Of a DNA stretch of 64,000 nt, positions 36,901 through 50,728 are shown piece by piece (the first letter of the stretch is position 1; each line of letters opens with the position of its first letter). Below the pieces are notes generated by a model, which saw only the letters and a program-made list of their open reading frames with translations, did no database searches and had not been told where the DNA came from. The stretch covers positions 27,909,773 to 27,973,772 of the forward strand of contig OW121850.1 in assembly GCA_933228895.1 (NCBI GenBank), read 5' to 3'. Position numbers and translations under genes: made by a program. Source of the stretch: Platycnemis pennipes (lineage: Eukaryota; Arthropoda; Insecta; Odonata; Platycnemididae).

Positions 36901-38757
36901 AAAAAACATGAATGGGTAGAAATCGAGTTATCTGAAAAGTTGCGGTGAAGTTAACCACCTATCTGAAATATAAATAACGAAACAAGAATGCCTACACGCT
37001 GCCTTATTCCTTTTCAGGCAGTCTGCAGTACGTTGGACATAAAGGAATTCTGCGGAGTAATCACGCGGAATACGTCAGTTCGGTGAGGAATCTTCACGTT
37101 TCACTTTCATCTAAACGAGATTATCCAGCAAAAAAAAGTTGCATTTCTACGTCCGAAACGTCACTAAAATAATCCGTTATGTGTTTGAATTTTAAAAGAA
37201 ACAAAAGACATGAACACATTCAAATTTCGAAACTACTCAAACATTTTACGAGGATATTCCTGGCCGACGGCTGTCAGAGTCAATTTGTGTGCGATGGCTC
37301 AGGAAAAAAAATATTCGTAATTATTAACATGAATCAGATGTTTGGACACAAAGTTTTGGAAGTAGGTACAATGCCCTAAAAATAGGAAAATGATTCATAG
37401 AAACCCTGAATAAGCACAGATTCTGAAAATCGATAATGCTTTGATACCACCACTGCATGAGTTCGAGATTCTATCTTCAATCACACGAAAATAATTCTGA
37501 AACCCTTATGGTGGTTTATCACCCTATAGGCCTACTTGGCTTTCCAGCATCTTGAAATATCTATATGTGCTCTGTTTTATGAATATTTACAAAAGGTAGA
37601 AATAAATAAGAAACGGAGTGTAATTAAATGTCCTTTTGTTTTGTCTAAAAGGGTCAATTCCCCGTACCATCAGCTTCCTGAAAGAAATGATAAAGTACAT
37701 ATTTTATATAATACTCGAATCCTCAACAAAAAACCTGGTAATTAAGAGTATACCTTACCAGGACATTAAAAATATGGAAGTAATAGTAGTGAATAAACTC
37801 GTTTAAAGGTTCCTGGTAGGGCCTTCTTTCAAAGCTGTTCAAATGAAACTTGGCAATAATATGTCTTTACGCAAACCGTTGAAAGACACATGTAAAATAA
37901 TATGTTCTTTCATTTTAGCCTAACACGACTAAATTATACATGCTAAATGGAGTGGGCTTCCAGTGAAGTGAATAGTCGAGGGGAAGCGAGGTGAACGTCT
38001 GAGAAAAACGAACTAAATGATCCCGAACGTGAATTAAAATACTCATAAAAAAGCTTGAAATCCGCATCTAAGCGGAAAGAACGAGACTATTACGACATAG
38101 ATTTTAATACCCTAACCCACCGAACTCCTTATTGCTCTCTCTTTCACTTTCTTTTACCAACAGCTCCACACCTATCTCGCCTCACTTCGGAAACCGTCTA
38201 TCGACGCTGCAGATATTTTTCCCATCTTGCACGAACGGGAATTGGGAACGGGTGATTGCTGGAATGGGAGAATGGCTGCTGGAGCAAGTGCATCGGATGG
38301 AGGCGTTATGCCTCCATGAAATTCCCGTTCAATGGCCGTGCAAAATGACCATTCAAAGAAGAAAAGCCACGTTTTCCATCATTTATCACGTCTATACAGG
38401 ACCAGCGATTCTATCATTGACACCAAGCGCTAGAACGAAACATATCTAAAAGACGTAAGTTAAATAGTCTGAAGTGATATCAATGAAATCGACGTTAAGC
38501 TCATAGTAGCAATTATTTATAGAATAACGATCGAAGTTTTGAAACCAAGATCTAGTTATTATGGCATAATAAATGTAAAAACAAAGACGACATCCCCAAT
38601 TGATATCTACGCTCAACACATGTCTGTTTCTCAAATTGTGATAAATTTATTAATAGTGCATGTATATGAGTCCTAAGAGAGATTATTCACCCCTGGCCAA
38701 ACGCCCTCAAAGTGTCTTACGGTATGTCGGGTAGATACTGGTATCCAACGTTCACCA

Positions 38758-38812
38758 TCATTAACATCATCATCACTAGCCATCAATCATAAGATTGGTT
38801 TGGCGAAGCTTC
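38758..38812 (-). mobile_element. Short LINE 3' end
   Basis: On the minus strand, CGCCAAACCAATCTTATGAT and then a GATGATGATG tail match the end of the LINE copy at 19769-20002 (WRAASNQS, stop, GAT repeats). Only about 55 bp are recognisable. Confidence 0.5.
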
Positions 38813-40492
38813 ATTTTGTATTCTGCAATTGGATAGGAATCCCATTCCATTTTATACAGGTATTTTCTTCTACTATTTCTATCATTATTTCTATCTGTAT
38901 TTATTGCCGTTTATTGACTTTCCTCCCGATCATTTTTTTCAATACTAACTATCTTTATTCGGCCATTGTGTGTTATCTGTCTTTTCAGGACGCCTTTAGT
39001 TGTTACAAGGACTGCCGATCTTCAACATGCATAAGCAATGTTACACCAAATAATATTTGACATGACACAAATATTATAGCAATATTAACCGTGTTTTAGC
39101 ATCATAGAACGGCTCTTTTTATTCATTAAAAATTATTTAAAATACATTTATAACCGTTTACTCCTCTGTGGGTTTTGCGCCAAGAAGGTCTGCTACTTTC
39201 CTCTCTGAGTACTTCAGCCAGTCTCCACTCCAAATCCTCCACCTTCCACCACCTTACCTCATACTCCTCCCCCTAACCCTCCCTTCACCCCAACACACTC
39301 AAATCCCAAGCATTTCCCTCGAAAAGCAATTACATCGGCCGGATCCCAGAGGCGGCGACCGAGCCTCTTCACGAACGTATTCACCACAGATTCTCAAAAA
39401 AAAGAACCCCCACACCAAAAATGTTTCGGTGAATGTTTCCGTGGATTCAATTTTTCTCTCTCTCCCTACCTTCTCTCTAACACCGGAGCGATGCAGAGCT
39501 TCAGGAGGGACAGTGGGATAACTCGTCGGTCTCGCCCGAGGCGATGTTTCTCAAGAGAGACAGATTTACGTGTATTGAGGGGAGTTGAGGTATAAAGAAA
39601 GGAAACGAACCAAAATGTTCATGTTCCCTTTCAATTTTCCTCCAGTCTCGCATTCGGTGGATATGTTCACTCAAACTCAATGCGTTGAGATGCGATCCAG
39701 ATCTACGAGTGCGTCCTCAATTTTGACCGGATATTTTCTTAGCTCGAGTAGCCCGGGAACCTTTCCTAGAATTTGTTTTGCCTTTAACTGGAAAATATAA
39801 GCGTAAAGGCTAAATAAAGAGTTCTTGATTTTTCTTATCTACGCAAATTCCCTGCAACAGGCTCGTTTGTCGGCCTGAAACTTCCTCGATCGATGTAGGG
39901 ACATGGATGCGATAAAAAGGCTATCAAGTCAGCGCGGACTGAGCATTTATTACGGTAGTTCTTTCCCTCGAAAAAATCACTGTTGATCACTCCCCAAATT
40001 TGTCAAAAATCTAGAAAATTAAAAAATAATATAATCCATAAAAATGTTTTGGATCTATTGGAATTGTTAACTAGGAGCGTAAGAGTGTACTGTTGTGAGC
40101 AGCACTATCAATCCTAAGGAAAAATTCGAAATGCCATTTGAAAATAAATGGTGCATAAATTTTTATCAGGGATCTATCGATTACTTTAAGCTTGGATTGG
40201 TATAAAATACTTCTCTCGTAACCTACATTTAACATTAGGACCTCATTCAACTCCCTATTTATACATTTCTACCTCTAATAATGGTATTCCGCCCTTTTTC
40301 TTGGACAATCCGACTTCCAACATCATGTCCTTAACACAGCTTCTAGCCCTCAATGAAGTGTTCCCCCACATGCAGTACATTAATCTCTTCTTATTTTCTT
40401 TTTTCAACTTCTTGTCAATCCCTACCATTTCCGAAATAGAGATAAATAAATAATAGTTTCAGAATACACTTTTCAAAACAATAAAAATTCAC

Positions 40493-40518
40493 AGATAAAT
40501 ATTTTAAAATATTTATCT
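40493..40518. repeat. Perfect 26-bp AT-rich palindrome
   Basis: A perfect palindrome with 13-bp arms (AGATAAATATTTT and its complement) and no spacer. No larger element boundaries were seen. Confidence 0.9.
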
Positions 40519-43145
40519 TAGAACATAATAGTATGTTACGATTTTATTGTCAACGAATCCCAGACAATCGAAGGGTACCTTGCGGACCCTTTAAAAACCA
40601 CCCACAACACATTTAATTTCTTCTTTCCACCCTAGTCTGAGCATCCCTACCTCCGCAAAAGGGCCTGCAATACTCAATCCCTATCAGACTTGTCCCTAGT
40701 AGCTCTTTAATTTTCTCGTAATCCACATACTTTAAGGTTAATTAACGTTTAATCTGTCTAGAACCTTGAAGTCGTTCCGTTCAGGAACCGGATCTCAACT
40801 CTGGAGCGGAAATTCTAGCCTATTTGCAAGGAATGATTACAAGGCTGTGGAAGCATCAGCGTCACCAACCGATTGGCATGCAGAAGCTTCCTATCACGAA
40901 ATAGCTTGGCTCGTAGACGCAGTGACGCTGTTCCAGCAGTTGAAGCATGTGGAACGGTTTTCCAAACGGGCTTCGAGATAAACACAGTAGATGTGTTCTG
41001 AGTGGCTTAGGCGAGTCGAGTGCTCGCGAATCAAATTCACTCATCGTCCGTGTCAATCGTACACTACACAACAAACCTACATTTCCTCAGTTGCTGCCGC
41101 TGCAGTACGTTTATCTGAATCCATGTCATTCCACGCCCCATCAGTGATGCAAAGACGTTTTATGATTGAGGAAAAAAGGGAAAACAAATATGGACGGGGA
41201 GAAGAGGGATGAAACTGAATTGGGACGTCCTCCTTTTCCCTCGCATCTCTTTTAGGAGGTAAAGCGTGCCTGGGAGGAAATTTTACGATCGAATAACACT
41301 ACAGTCGCCTTCCTAGGGATTTCAAACGCAACTTACCACTCGACGGAGCTCCGCATCAAAGATCGTACTCGGCTCAGACGAGATGAATTCTCGGAAGGCT
41401 TTGAGGCACAAGTGTGCGCCTGCATGTACACGCATGACGTGATGTAAACCATGCGCACATTCAGCACTCATCACTTAGAATGCTTAGGACAATCACTTTG
41501 CGGTTGTGGTGGTGTTCCTACCTTTCCTCTTTCATCCTAAAATACCGGTTAATGAGCGCAAGAGCCCAAATACGCAGCGTGTGCCGCACGCTGAATTCTT
41601 TCCTAAGTCATATCTCTTTGTGGGTCCATCATTCATTAACCCATCTCCTGCTATCTTTCTCCCACCACCCAACACTCCGTTTAACGCACTGAAGTCAAGC
41701 CTCGCGAGCCAATGCGTGGGAGTGGGGAATCTCCATTTAAAAATTTAAAATTTCCCATTCCTGGGTGAGCGTGAAGTGATCGCAAAACGGCTTAAGAGGT
41801 GTTTTTTTTAAATCGAAATCATTCTAACATTTAATCTCGTGTTTTCCGTAAATTATGTGGGGCTGAAAAGAGTATTTATCCCTTACAAAGTGAGTCCATA
41901 ACTTGAATTCATCGTAGGTATCTAAAACGTAAGTACAGATTGGCATTCGAAAATCTAGCTCATAAGAAAATTCCATAATTTATGTGGTTATATATGCTGT
42001 ATGTATTTAACAAAATTTCACAACCTGTACAGTCCTTTAGCACTAGAAGACCGGTATGGGAAAGATTTTTAATTGCAAAAATGTAGTTATACATTTCCAT
42101 TCTACTAGGTAGCACTTTATAAAATGCTGTACCAGCTGATACCAACAATGATTATCGACAACAGTGCCATCAAAATAAAAAAGACGCTTCTAGAAAACAG
42201 TGGTGCTTCAGCACGGTAAATTTAAAAATGCTTTCCGAATTCAATGCCAGAAAACTGAGGGAACCGGATTATTCATGACCGGATTTTTAAATGTCTGACT
42301 CCGTAAAGAAAAGCAAAAGCCGTTGTTTTTACCTCAGAGCCAGCCGTGGGTGAATTTTTGCATGAAAAGTGCACGTGAGGTATTCAGGGAAAAATTGTTT
42401 AGCTAGTATTAGTAAAATTATATTATATTCTTATTATTTCTTCTACTTCTCCTCAGATTGTTTTCCACTAATACGTACAAACGCCCTTCCTAAAGTAAAA
42501 GATTCTACGATTTTTCCATAAATATCCTAAAACCAACATGTCTAAAGAAAGTTTCAAGTAGAGGTAAACTTGATTTATAGGTATGGACTGGTCATACAAT
42601 CAGTTTCATATGCTATATTAAGAGCAATTATTTCAGTAAGTTTATTTTTCATAATTTTTCCATTGCATAGAGTCACATTTAAATAGGTACATTTCGCATC
42701 AGTTAAAGGCATGCTTGGTAACAAAATATGGCTCGCCAAATTCAATGCATTCCAATAACCATTCAAATTGATCCAACGAATTCTCAAATTAATTTGGACA
42801 GTGCCCTTTTCACTGTGAACCTCAAATCTTCACATCTACTCACTCTCCTATTCAGAATGTGTTATAATTTTGATCCCCTGAACGTTACGTAACAGCGTCT
42901 CGGATCCCATTCCTCCACCGTGTTACGCACAGTGACATAACGCCATCCCCTCCACCGGCCTCACTTATTCATTGCCTATCAGGACACACTGGTCCACATC
43001 CCATATCGGAGATGTGTATCGCCTCACGACAAATCGTTCCCCTCCAATAACCCATATCGACAGCGCCGAAGTGAACTCCATATATAGACACGATGTCAGA
43101 TAAGCGCGCCATCATACTATCGCGCGGTCCCGAAACACATCCGCA

Positions 43146-43167
43146 GACACACACACATACACACACA
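43146..43167 (+). repeat. CA microsatellite
   Basis: An interrupted (CA)n run with one TA step. Confidence 0.9.
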
Positions 43168-43346
43168 GTGAGGGGGCTCCAAAAATTATCCCAGCCGAGC
43201 CTCCCCCGAGTGGAGAAAACGATTAAGCGCCGCCCCCGCTAGGGCCGGCGGATGACATATCTGCAAAGTGGGAAAGATAAAGGAGGCGGAAGTGGGGGAG
43301 AGTGGGACTGGTCTCCGGAACGGGTGGCTCACTGCAAGCCTACCCC

Positions 43347-43358
43347 CGCGCATGCGCA
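43347..43358. promoter_or_regulatory. NRF-1-type site inside a CpG-containing GC-rich island
   Basis: CGCGCATGCGCA fits the NRF-1 consensus YGCGCAYGCGCR exactly. It lies in a GC-rich, CpG-containing island (about 43180-43500). Such sites are typical of housekeeping-type promoters, so this could be a promoter of the minus-strand gene or of an unseen one. No first exon could be read, so this remains a candidate. Confidence 0.4.
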
Positions 43359-44968
43359 GTCCCGCTCCACGGGTCACGAAAGGCCACGGACGTGACACGG
43401 ACACGCGCGTGATAAGTGACACAGGGAGTGTCCGGAGGGAGGAAGAGGTCTGAAAGGGGGCGGGGGAGGTAGGGAGGCCGGGGGAGGAGGAACTAAGAGG
43501 GTGGAAACTTATTCTCAAGCCTTCAGACGTACCTATATCTATATATTAGCATTAGCACTTCAAGGATGCTTTGGCACTGAAATCTTAGGCTTGTTAAGCA
43601 TGTTGACCAATATCAATGACAAAATCAACATAGGCATAATTATAATATATACTGATTGGAAACGATTTAAAATGTACTAAAATATTTATAAATACCATTT
43701 ATTTTAATTTAAATAATCATTTACAATGCTTTTTTTCGTGTTTGCCTTTTATCCAGTTAGACTGTATCCCTCAATCGATCAAGAATTAAAAACCCTTTCT
43801 TTCCTCTCAACTAGAAAATCCAATTCCTTCCAACTTTTTCCTTTACACGCATTTTCTGATTATTTACGTATCCAATCATTCCCCTCTACCAATAATCAAT
43901 TGCCAAAACTATATGTTCATCTTTTTCCTCACAACCTACGTTGCTCATCATTCTTCGAACCCTTACCACAGAACGCGGTCATTTCCCATCTAACCTCCTC
44001 AGACTCAATGAGTTTCGCAATAGTCCTTGCATACTTACCGTCGCTTGGAATACAATGCATCATATGGACCATAATATTACATCCTTCCCTTCTTATTACA
44101 ACAAGTAGATTCAAAATGTAATATCCCGTGAACCCGAACTATAGGACCAGCCCAAAACACGAACGTTTTCCGCTGCTTGCGGTAAACCTACATTCAAATG
44201 CGTTGCTAATCACTCTTTATCGATGGGCTAAAATCATCACAATGATATTTTCTATGCATCACTTCGTCACAAGGGCTGATTTTGAATCGAATCAGACCAG
44301 AAGGAATTGTTTCATGATCTAATTACAGCACTTAAGTATTTTATTCCTTTGTATCTCAATCTAGTAATGCATGGAATTCATAAAATTAAAAAAAATGCAA
44401 ATTATATATAATGGTCACTTAGCAAAAAATGGATAATGGTCTAACTCAAAATGCTTCTTTTGATAATTTAAAATTTTGTCTTAAGTTTGCAAAATAATAG
44501 CAATATTAACGGCCATCTTAGAAACAGAGGCCTTACTTGCCGGGCAACAATCGATTTTCAAACATTAATCAGCAAAGGGGTAAATTTAAATGAAAAGTAG
44601 TATTTATTAACATGTGTATGCCTGTACTATGAGGAGCCAGATATTTCAATTGTTTGGGAATAGATAAAGTTAACACTAAAATTAAAATGGGATTTGACGA
44701 CGTAACTTTAGTAAAACAAGGAATCAGATGATTTCTCACTAATTTCAAACAATCGCAAATGTTTGGCCATGATTATTTGACGTGTGTATAAATTTTTCGA
44801 TAACATCCTAATGTGTTGAATTGAGAAGATTGTGAGAAGATGTGTTGAATTTTGTCTCGCTACTTTCTGCAGAACTTTAAAAAATTGTCAACAGATTTAT
44901 AATATGGGTAAAAAACATAAAATATTATCAAAAAATGAAGAGAACGTCTCTACGGCTGTATGCAATGC

Positions 44969-45722
44969 TAAATTGAAGAATAAAATATCCCCAAAACCGT
45001 AATCTTAAGGGGTGGTCATTCACACTCATTCACGTGGGTTTGCATACGATATAAAGTCACCCTCGTGATTCCCATTCACACATACACATACATGCAGGGT
45101 TCAGGGACTTTTAACTCAATCACGCACTCGGGTTTGTGCATTCACAGTACAGTACAGTCACCCTCGTGAATTATATTAACATACACAATCAGGGTTTAGG
45201 AGGAATGTCCTTCGCCAGTGACCCATCACACACATAGGGAAAGTTTGAAAGTGTTTATAAATATTACTTTATTTACTTTCGTTATTAAGTTTTCATTTTT
45301 ATTCTCATCAATATATTATCGCCAGTTTTATTTTTATCTTGCGTGCATGACGGGTCACTGGCGTCGGAGAAATCCTCGTAAACCCTGTGTGAGTGAATGA
45401 ACACATGATGGTGATTGCATTTAGTACACAAACCTTAGTGAGTGAGTGATTGGGTGAGTCACCGTTTGTTTTTATTTTTACCTCGATTCCCTTAATGTAT
45501 GTGACGATTGTTTGAAACATTAATAAGTGAGTGTGCGAGTGTGTCATTTACTTTTAAATTTAAATTACCATACCATACCATTTAAATTTATTTGTATGCT
45601 TTATTTTGTCCGAGTGATTGAGAGCTCCCTTACTTTGTATATACTCCTTCCTTCCCCCTCCCTCCTTTGTATTCCTCTGCCCCTAAAGATTACAGATTTG
45701 GGGATATTTTATTCTTCAATTT
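44969..45722. mobile_element. Foldback element with long inverted arms
   Basis: Ends AAATTGAAGAATAAAATATCC (44970 on) and its inverted match at 45678-45721 are about 93% identical over 44 bp. Inversion continues inward: AGGGTTTAGGAGGA...CGCCAGTGACC near 45192-45223 pairs with GGTCACTGGCG...CCTCGTAAACCCT at 45353-45385. The left flank TCTACGGCTGTA (44949 on) is shared with the partial copy at 21518-22080. There is no open frame beyond small ones. The superfamily is unknown, and no secure target duplication was found. Confidence 0.75.
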
Positions 45723-45754
45723 TGTAAAACCTTATCCATGAAGATAAGGTTTTA
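45721..45754. repeat. Perfect hairpin, 14-bp arms and 6-nt loop
   Basis: TGTAAAACCTTATC, loop CATGAA, GATAAGGTTTTACA, directly abutting the right end of the 45-kb foldback element. Confidence 0.9.
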
Positions 45755-48700
45755 CAAAAGGCATATGCCCAATGATATTGCTTCATTACTACAAAACAAT
45801 AAGAGCAAATAATCGATCAAAATTCAGCTCTACTTTAGGAATACTGTGTAATATGTCTAAACTGACAGAAACGTAAATGCAACATATAGGTGGAACATGA
45901 AAATCTTATTTCCATTACCACTAAGGCAGAGTGGAATATGTTTTCGTTCACTTCAAGTAACATGCATACCTTTGCTACTTGAAACTAAAAAAATTGATAT
46001 AATTGTGTAAACATTGGTGATATTTTCGGACTGATGATATGCGACAATAATTTTTGGATTACTTCCATAATTTAAAAAATAATTACTATAAAATATTTAG
46101 TCTGCAAAACGAAGATTAGCACATCACTGACGCTTCCCCAAACACGGGATATCCTTATGCAGAAATTAATGCTCAATATTTTCTTTCTTCTCTCTTAGAA
46201 TTCTTACGACGACGCATATTTTTAACTAGGTTATTAACTTTCATGCTAAATGGTTGGTATATTTGGAGCTGAAACAAACTTTACGGTATGGTAAGCTAAA
46301 AAACTGAGCAATAAGCTTAATGATCCCCTAAAAATATCTCATAAACTGCGAGAGCACGAGTATTCAGGACACGAGGTCAATATATCGAGAACATGGCACA
46401 AAACAGTAGCCTGCTTTTAAAACTGTAGCATTCCAACCACATCATTTGTTTCGCTTAGGAAACCATCGTAGACGAACTAGAATTAAAGCTTGCACATTCG
46501 GTGGAAAACATAGGCAGAAAATCAGTAAATTAAATTACACGAAGTAATAAATGTACGGGATTTTTCGCGGGACACGATGTTACACTCATATGTCGTTAAC
46601 CACGTCGATCAGCAGACTAGTTCCTGTGTGAAGAGGGTGGTTTCAGCGCTAGGTTATCAAGCAGCCTGGATATTTGCGTCCCTCCCCCTCGCACTTGGTC
46701 CACGCGGGGGTGTTCAGGGAGGGGGAGTGAGGGGACGTAATAGGGGGCAGGGAAAGAGCAGGGTTGGGGGGTGGGTACGGGGGGAAACGAGGTCGATGGT
46801 TTTCGGAGCCGGACCTGAGGGAGAAGCAAGAGGTTCTGGCGGTGTTGGATGCGGGGGGCGAGCGCCAAGCTAAGTCCTGCTCATCAATAACTCCGCCGCC
46901 AGCAGTGGTGGTAATTATTACGCGGCAGGAAAAGGAAGGGGAAGGGAAATAGGAAAACACGTGATGGCGGACTGTTCCAACGACGGAGATCACTCTGACG
47001 ATTTCCAAAAAGAATATAATGATTCTCGCCGTAGGCAACTAGGCCGAGTAACCTGTAATTGCATTCAATTTACAGTACTCAATTTACAGTACAGGAGCAT
47101 GCTGATCTGCACTAACAGGAATGATGGATAATTAGGTAAACATTCGAGAGGGTATATCCCCAGTATCTTTGCATTTGGGGTGAGGAACTATATCGAATTC
47201 GTTCGACGAGTTCAATAGAGGGAAGATGAGATTGAATTATAGTTTTCTTACATAAAATTGGAATGGTTATATTTTTTCAACCAAAAATCAATCACCAACA
47301 GATTGATACGTTACCAGTAGAAATAAATATTTATGGTCATACTCACTCATACTCACTACACATGGACACTCAGCGTCATGGACTTAAGTAATGAAATATT
47401 AAATTTTAGAATAATGGTTACGAAAGCTAACATGATTTAAAACTACACTACAAATTGTTTCATCGTCACCCAAGAAAGTTAACCATCCAAGATAAAACAT
47501 TTTGATAGAAATAGTTAGGGACCACAACTAAATCACTGATTAAATCATGAGAGTCCGGAACAAATTTATGAAATAAATGGCCATTAAATAAAATTAAACA
47601 AATAAATAGCCATTGTAAAACAGGTGGATTTAACTCTAGTGCCTCGACGATTAAGTCCCTCTGAAAAACAGCACCGCAATGGCTTAAGTGCTGTAATAGC
47701 TTAGGTGAGGCACAAACTCGGTGCGGCCATTGGAGGCCTTTTTTCCTTTGAATTTCAATATCCCGGGGCAAAACATTTCTCACTGCATGCTTACGCTGGC
47801 CTATCTCATACTCCTCAACAAGATCCTACCTATCGCATTCCCGATGACTGGCGTTAAATACAACCCCTACGCTCTCTTTCCGAAAATCGTTTCCAGCGGA
47901 TTCGCGCGGGCCTCCCCGATGATTCAGTTCGCCCAGGGGCATGAGGAACGAGCGGGCACACGAACCAATTTTGAAAGTTCGGCCGGAACTGAATAGCCAT
48001 GGAGAAAATGACGGAACATTGCGCCGAGGGTGAGCTGTTCAAACTACAGCGTCCCATCCACGTTCCCACCTCCCCCTTTCTACTCCGTCAGCGCTCAGCA
48101 AAGGGAGTTAAACATGGCATATCAGCGTAAAAGGCTATGGAACGAGAAGGGAGGCCGGAAAAGAGAGGGAGAGAGAGAGTAAGAGCTGGAGGGGGTTTGG
48201 CTCATGTAACCCGTGAACGAAAAAGGCAGGACAGGTACCCAGAAAGAGTCCGGAGACCGAAAAGCCGGCATTCGCGGCTCGTTTCAACTTGGTTTGAAAA
48301 AGAAACACGGGACATGAATGCGAATTTTAAATAGGGAGAGGGGGTAACGGAACCCCTTTTCATGCCGCGGCACCGATGGATGCGATCCAAAATGAGACCG
48401 GGGAACGAAAAATCTCTCCCCCGTGTGAATAAATCCGCCTTCCGAATGCGAGGCGGTGAAATCCGGACCGGAGAGGTAATGAGAGAGGGAGGGAGTCGTG
48501 GGGAAGGGTGGCGTTACATCGCGACGACAATGCTTCAACAATAGCCCCTGATAAACACTTTTTTTTCAGACGCGCTATTCAGAAGGGACCGAACGATTGA
48601 GAACGTCCCCAACGGTGGCTCTTGTACAATCAGTGATGTGAATGAAAAAAAATACATTTGCCTCCGCTACTCTGACGCCGGGAAAGGAAGAACACAGTGA

Positions 48701-50662
48701 TGAAAATACACCTGTGTCGAGCAGTCCAATCACATTTTGTATTCTCTGGGGCAGCCGCTTACCCTGTGCAAGTATCTCATCACAGCGTCTTTTTAATTCA
48801 TTTATATCATATTTTACCATTTATGATTTACTTCTTTTTATGATTTGCGATGACTTCTACGGTCAAATTTTGAGATGTAGGGTACTAAATGATACGCCAT
48901 TTGGATAATAACTCACCAACCTAGAATACCACTTGGAGAGGACAATAAACGCTAGTCCTACTGAAACCTATTTGAGTTAATCCGCTATTTCAGGTTAGAC
49001 CAGGCAGGAAAGTTACTGGTGAGAGTAAAGGCTCCTCAGGCTTAGGGCCTGGGTTTGTTTTCCGGTATATGTTACGCTAGTACATAGAACGTCCACATTG
49101 ATGCGGGGTGAAATACCTCCGAGTACATTACTAAATCCCTTTCTCCGGTCAATTTTTACCCAAACTTTTATCGGTGAGTTCTGGTCAAGGGTGAATCAAA
49201 TGAAACCAGAACATTAAAAATCCAATTTTTTTTACTCACTTGCAGTATTTAACCATCCTTCCTTTCTTATTTATTTGGTGTAAAATATATATAAAAACAT
49301 TGCCTTAGTAATTGAAACTGAGCTTATTTTTCCACGATACAGCCATCAATGTAATCTCTCCCTCATCTTTCTCATTTGCCTCCAGGATACTGGTGTGTGA
49401 CTAGGTTTTTAATGAGTGTAACTTTCCGCCACATTTACCAACATACGCTATTTCTAACGCTCATATTCATGATTGGTTAATGTTCACTATTAGTTAATAG
49501 AAAGTATAGAAATTTAATTTACATTTATGGATACATGTCTCTCAGGTTATAAAGATTCTTTAAAGGGATGGTCATTTAAGGAATAGTAAAATCAGAACAG
49601 ACAAATCTTTTACTTTTTTATCTCAAAAATATTAAAGCATACGTTAGTATCTCACCCCTAAGAGACATTTGATAATATCAGAAAATATATTAGGTTAAAG
49701 TTGAACGGGAAGCATTTATGAGAAAGGGTGAAACATGCCACGAGCACAGTGTGTCACCCGGGGAGAGTGGGTATAAAGTAAAGTTAACCGTAAAGCAAGC
49801 ACGCACCGAGGAGGAAAGGGATGGAGGGATGTGTACTACAGTGAGCTCACACAGAATGAAGAAGAGACGGGGATCATCGTCGTGACGACAGGGAGGGAGA
49901 CGATATGGAGGGCGGCGAAGTTCCCTTGGGCAATTAGGGCGATCGGGCGAAGGACCGGCCCTGACGTCAGGGCCGGCACATTGACCGAAAAAGGGATCTA
50001 GGACGATGGATGGGAGAGAGGACGCTAGGCAACATCCACCGGCCAGAGAGGCAAATTAGGCCGGGGACCATGGATGGGCGGTCAGTATTTAGGGGAAGGG
50101 AGCCTCAAAGGGTTAGCCCTTAGCTTGGGACAGTTTTCCGGGAGGGAGAAAGGAAGTTTTGAGTCAACCCTACGGAAACTAAGATGACGATTATAAAATC
50201 TGGAATATGTCCTGCCATGCCACCCAACATGGAGACAAGTTTTCCATAGTTCATTTACACCTAACTTTGAAGCTTCGCAAACAAAGAAAACTTTCATTGT
50301 CAATTAAACGCCATAAATGTGTAGCCATTTTATTTCTTCGCTTGCTTATTTACTATTTAAAAACGTTTCTATGGATAAAGAACATAAGAAACAAGTAGGC
50401 AACACAAGCCTATCAAAAAAGTATGAAAACCCAATTTCGTATATTTTGGACCCACATACATCAACAATGCGTTTATCAGTGAAGGAAACAGTTAAGAGTG
50501 ATATTTCCTGGAGCGTAGCACTGTGTAGTCTGCACTGGGAGATTCCACTGAGAGAGACCCTAGTTCTTTAACTTTAGTCCAAATCTGCAAGTCACCAAAA
50601 GGCATGGAGGGAATTATTAGACGAGCCATTAGGTATTTTAAATATTCCCTTGTGTTTGTTTA
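45755..50662. other. Region with no supported gene
   Basis: GC-rich skewed patches at 46660-46960, 47730-48540 and 49740-50130, AT-rich elsewhere. The open frames at 47466-47783 (minus) and 46649-47038 (minus) resemble no family I know. No element was recognised. Confidence 0.45.
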
Positions 50663-50728
50663 CCTTGGGCTGATTTTAGTTAAATATTTTGTTTGCTTTT
50701 ACTGAGCATCAAATGAAAGTACGTTCCA
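50663..50728 (+). repeat. Dispersed repeat R4, copy a
   Basis: CCTTGGGCTGATTTTAGTTA through TTGCTTTTACTGAGCAT to AAAGTACGTTCCA recurs in direct orientation at 51692-51760. Family unknown. Confidence 0.75.

Larger units (their letters stand above)
34401..44935. other. Long region with little identifiable content
   Basis: Mostly AT-rich. GC-rich patches lie at 35040-35350, 39170-39560, 40760-41720 and 42880-43500. Identified items are the short LINE end at 38758, the 26-bp palindrome at 40493, a CA repeat at 43146-43167 and the NRF-1-like site at 43347. No coding exon could be recognised. Confidence 0.45.
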
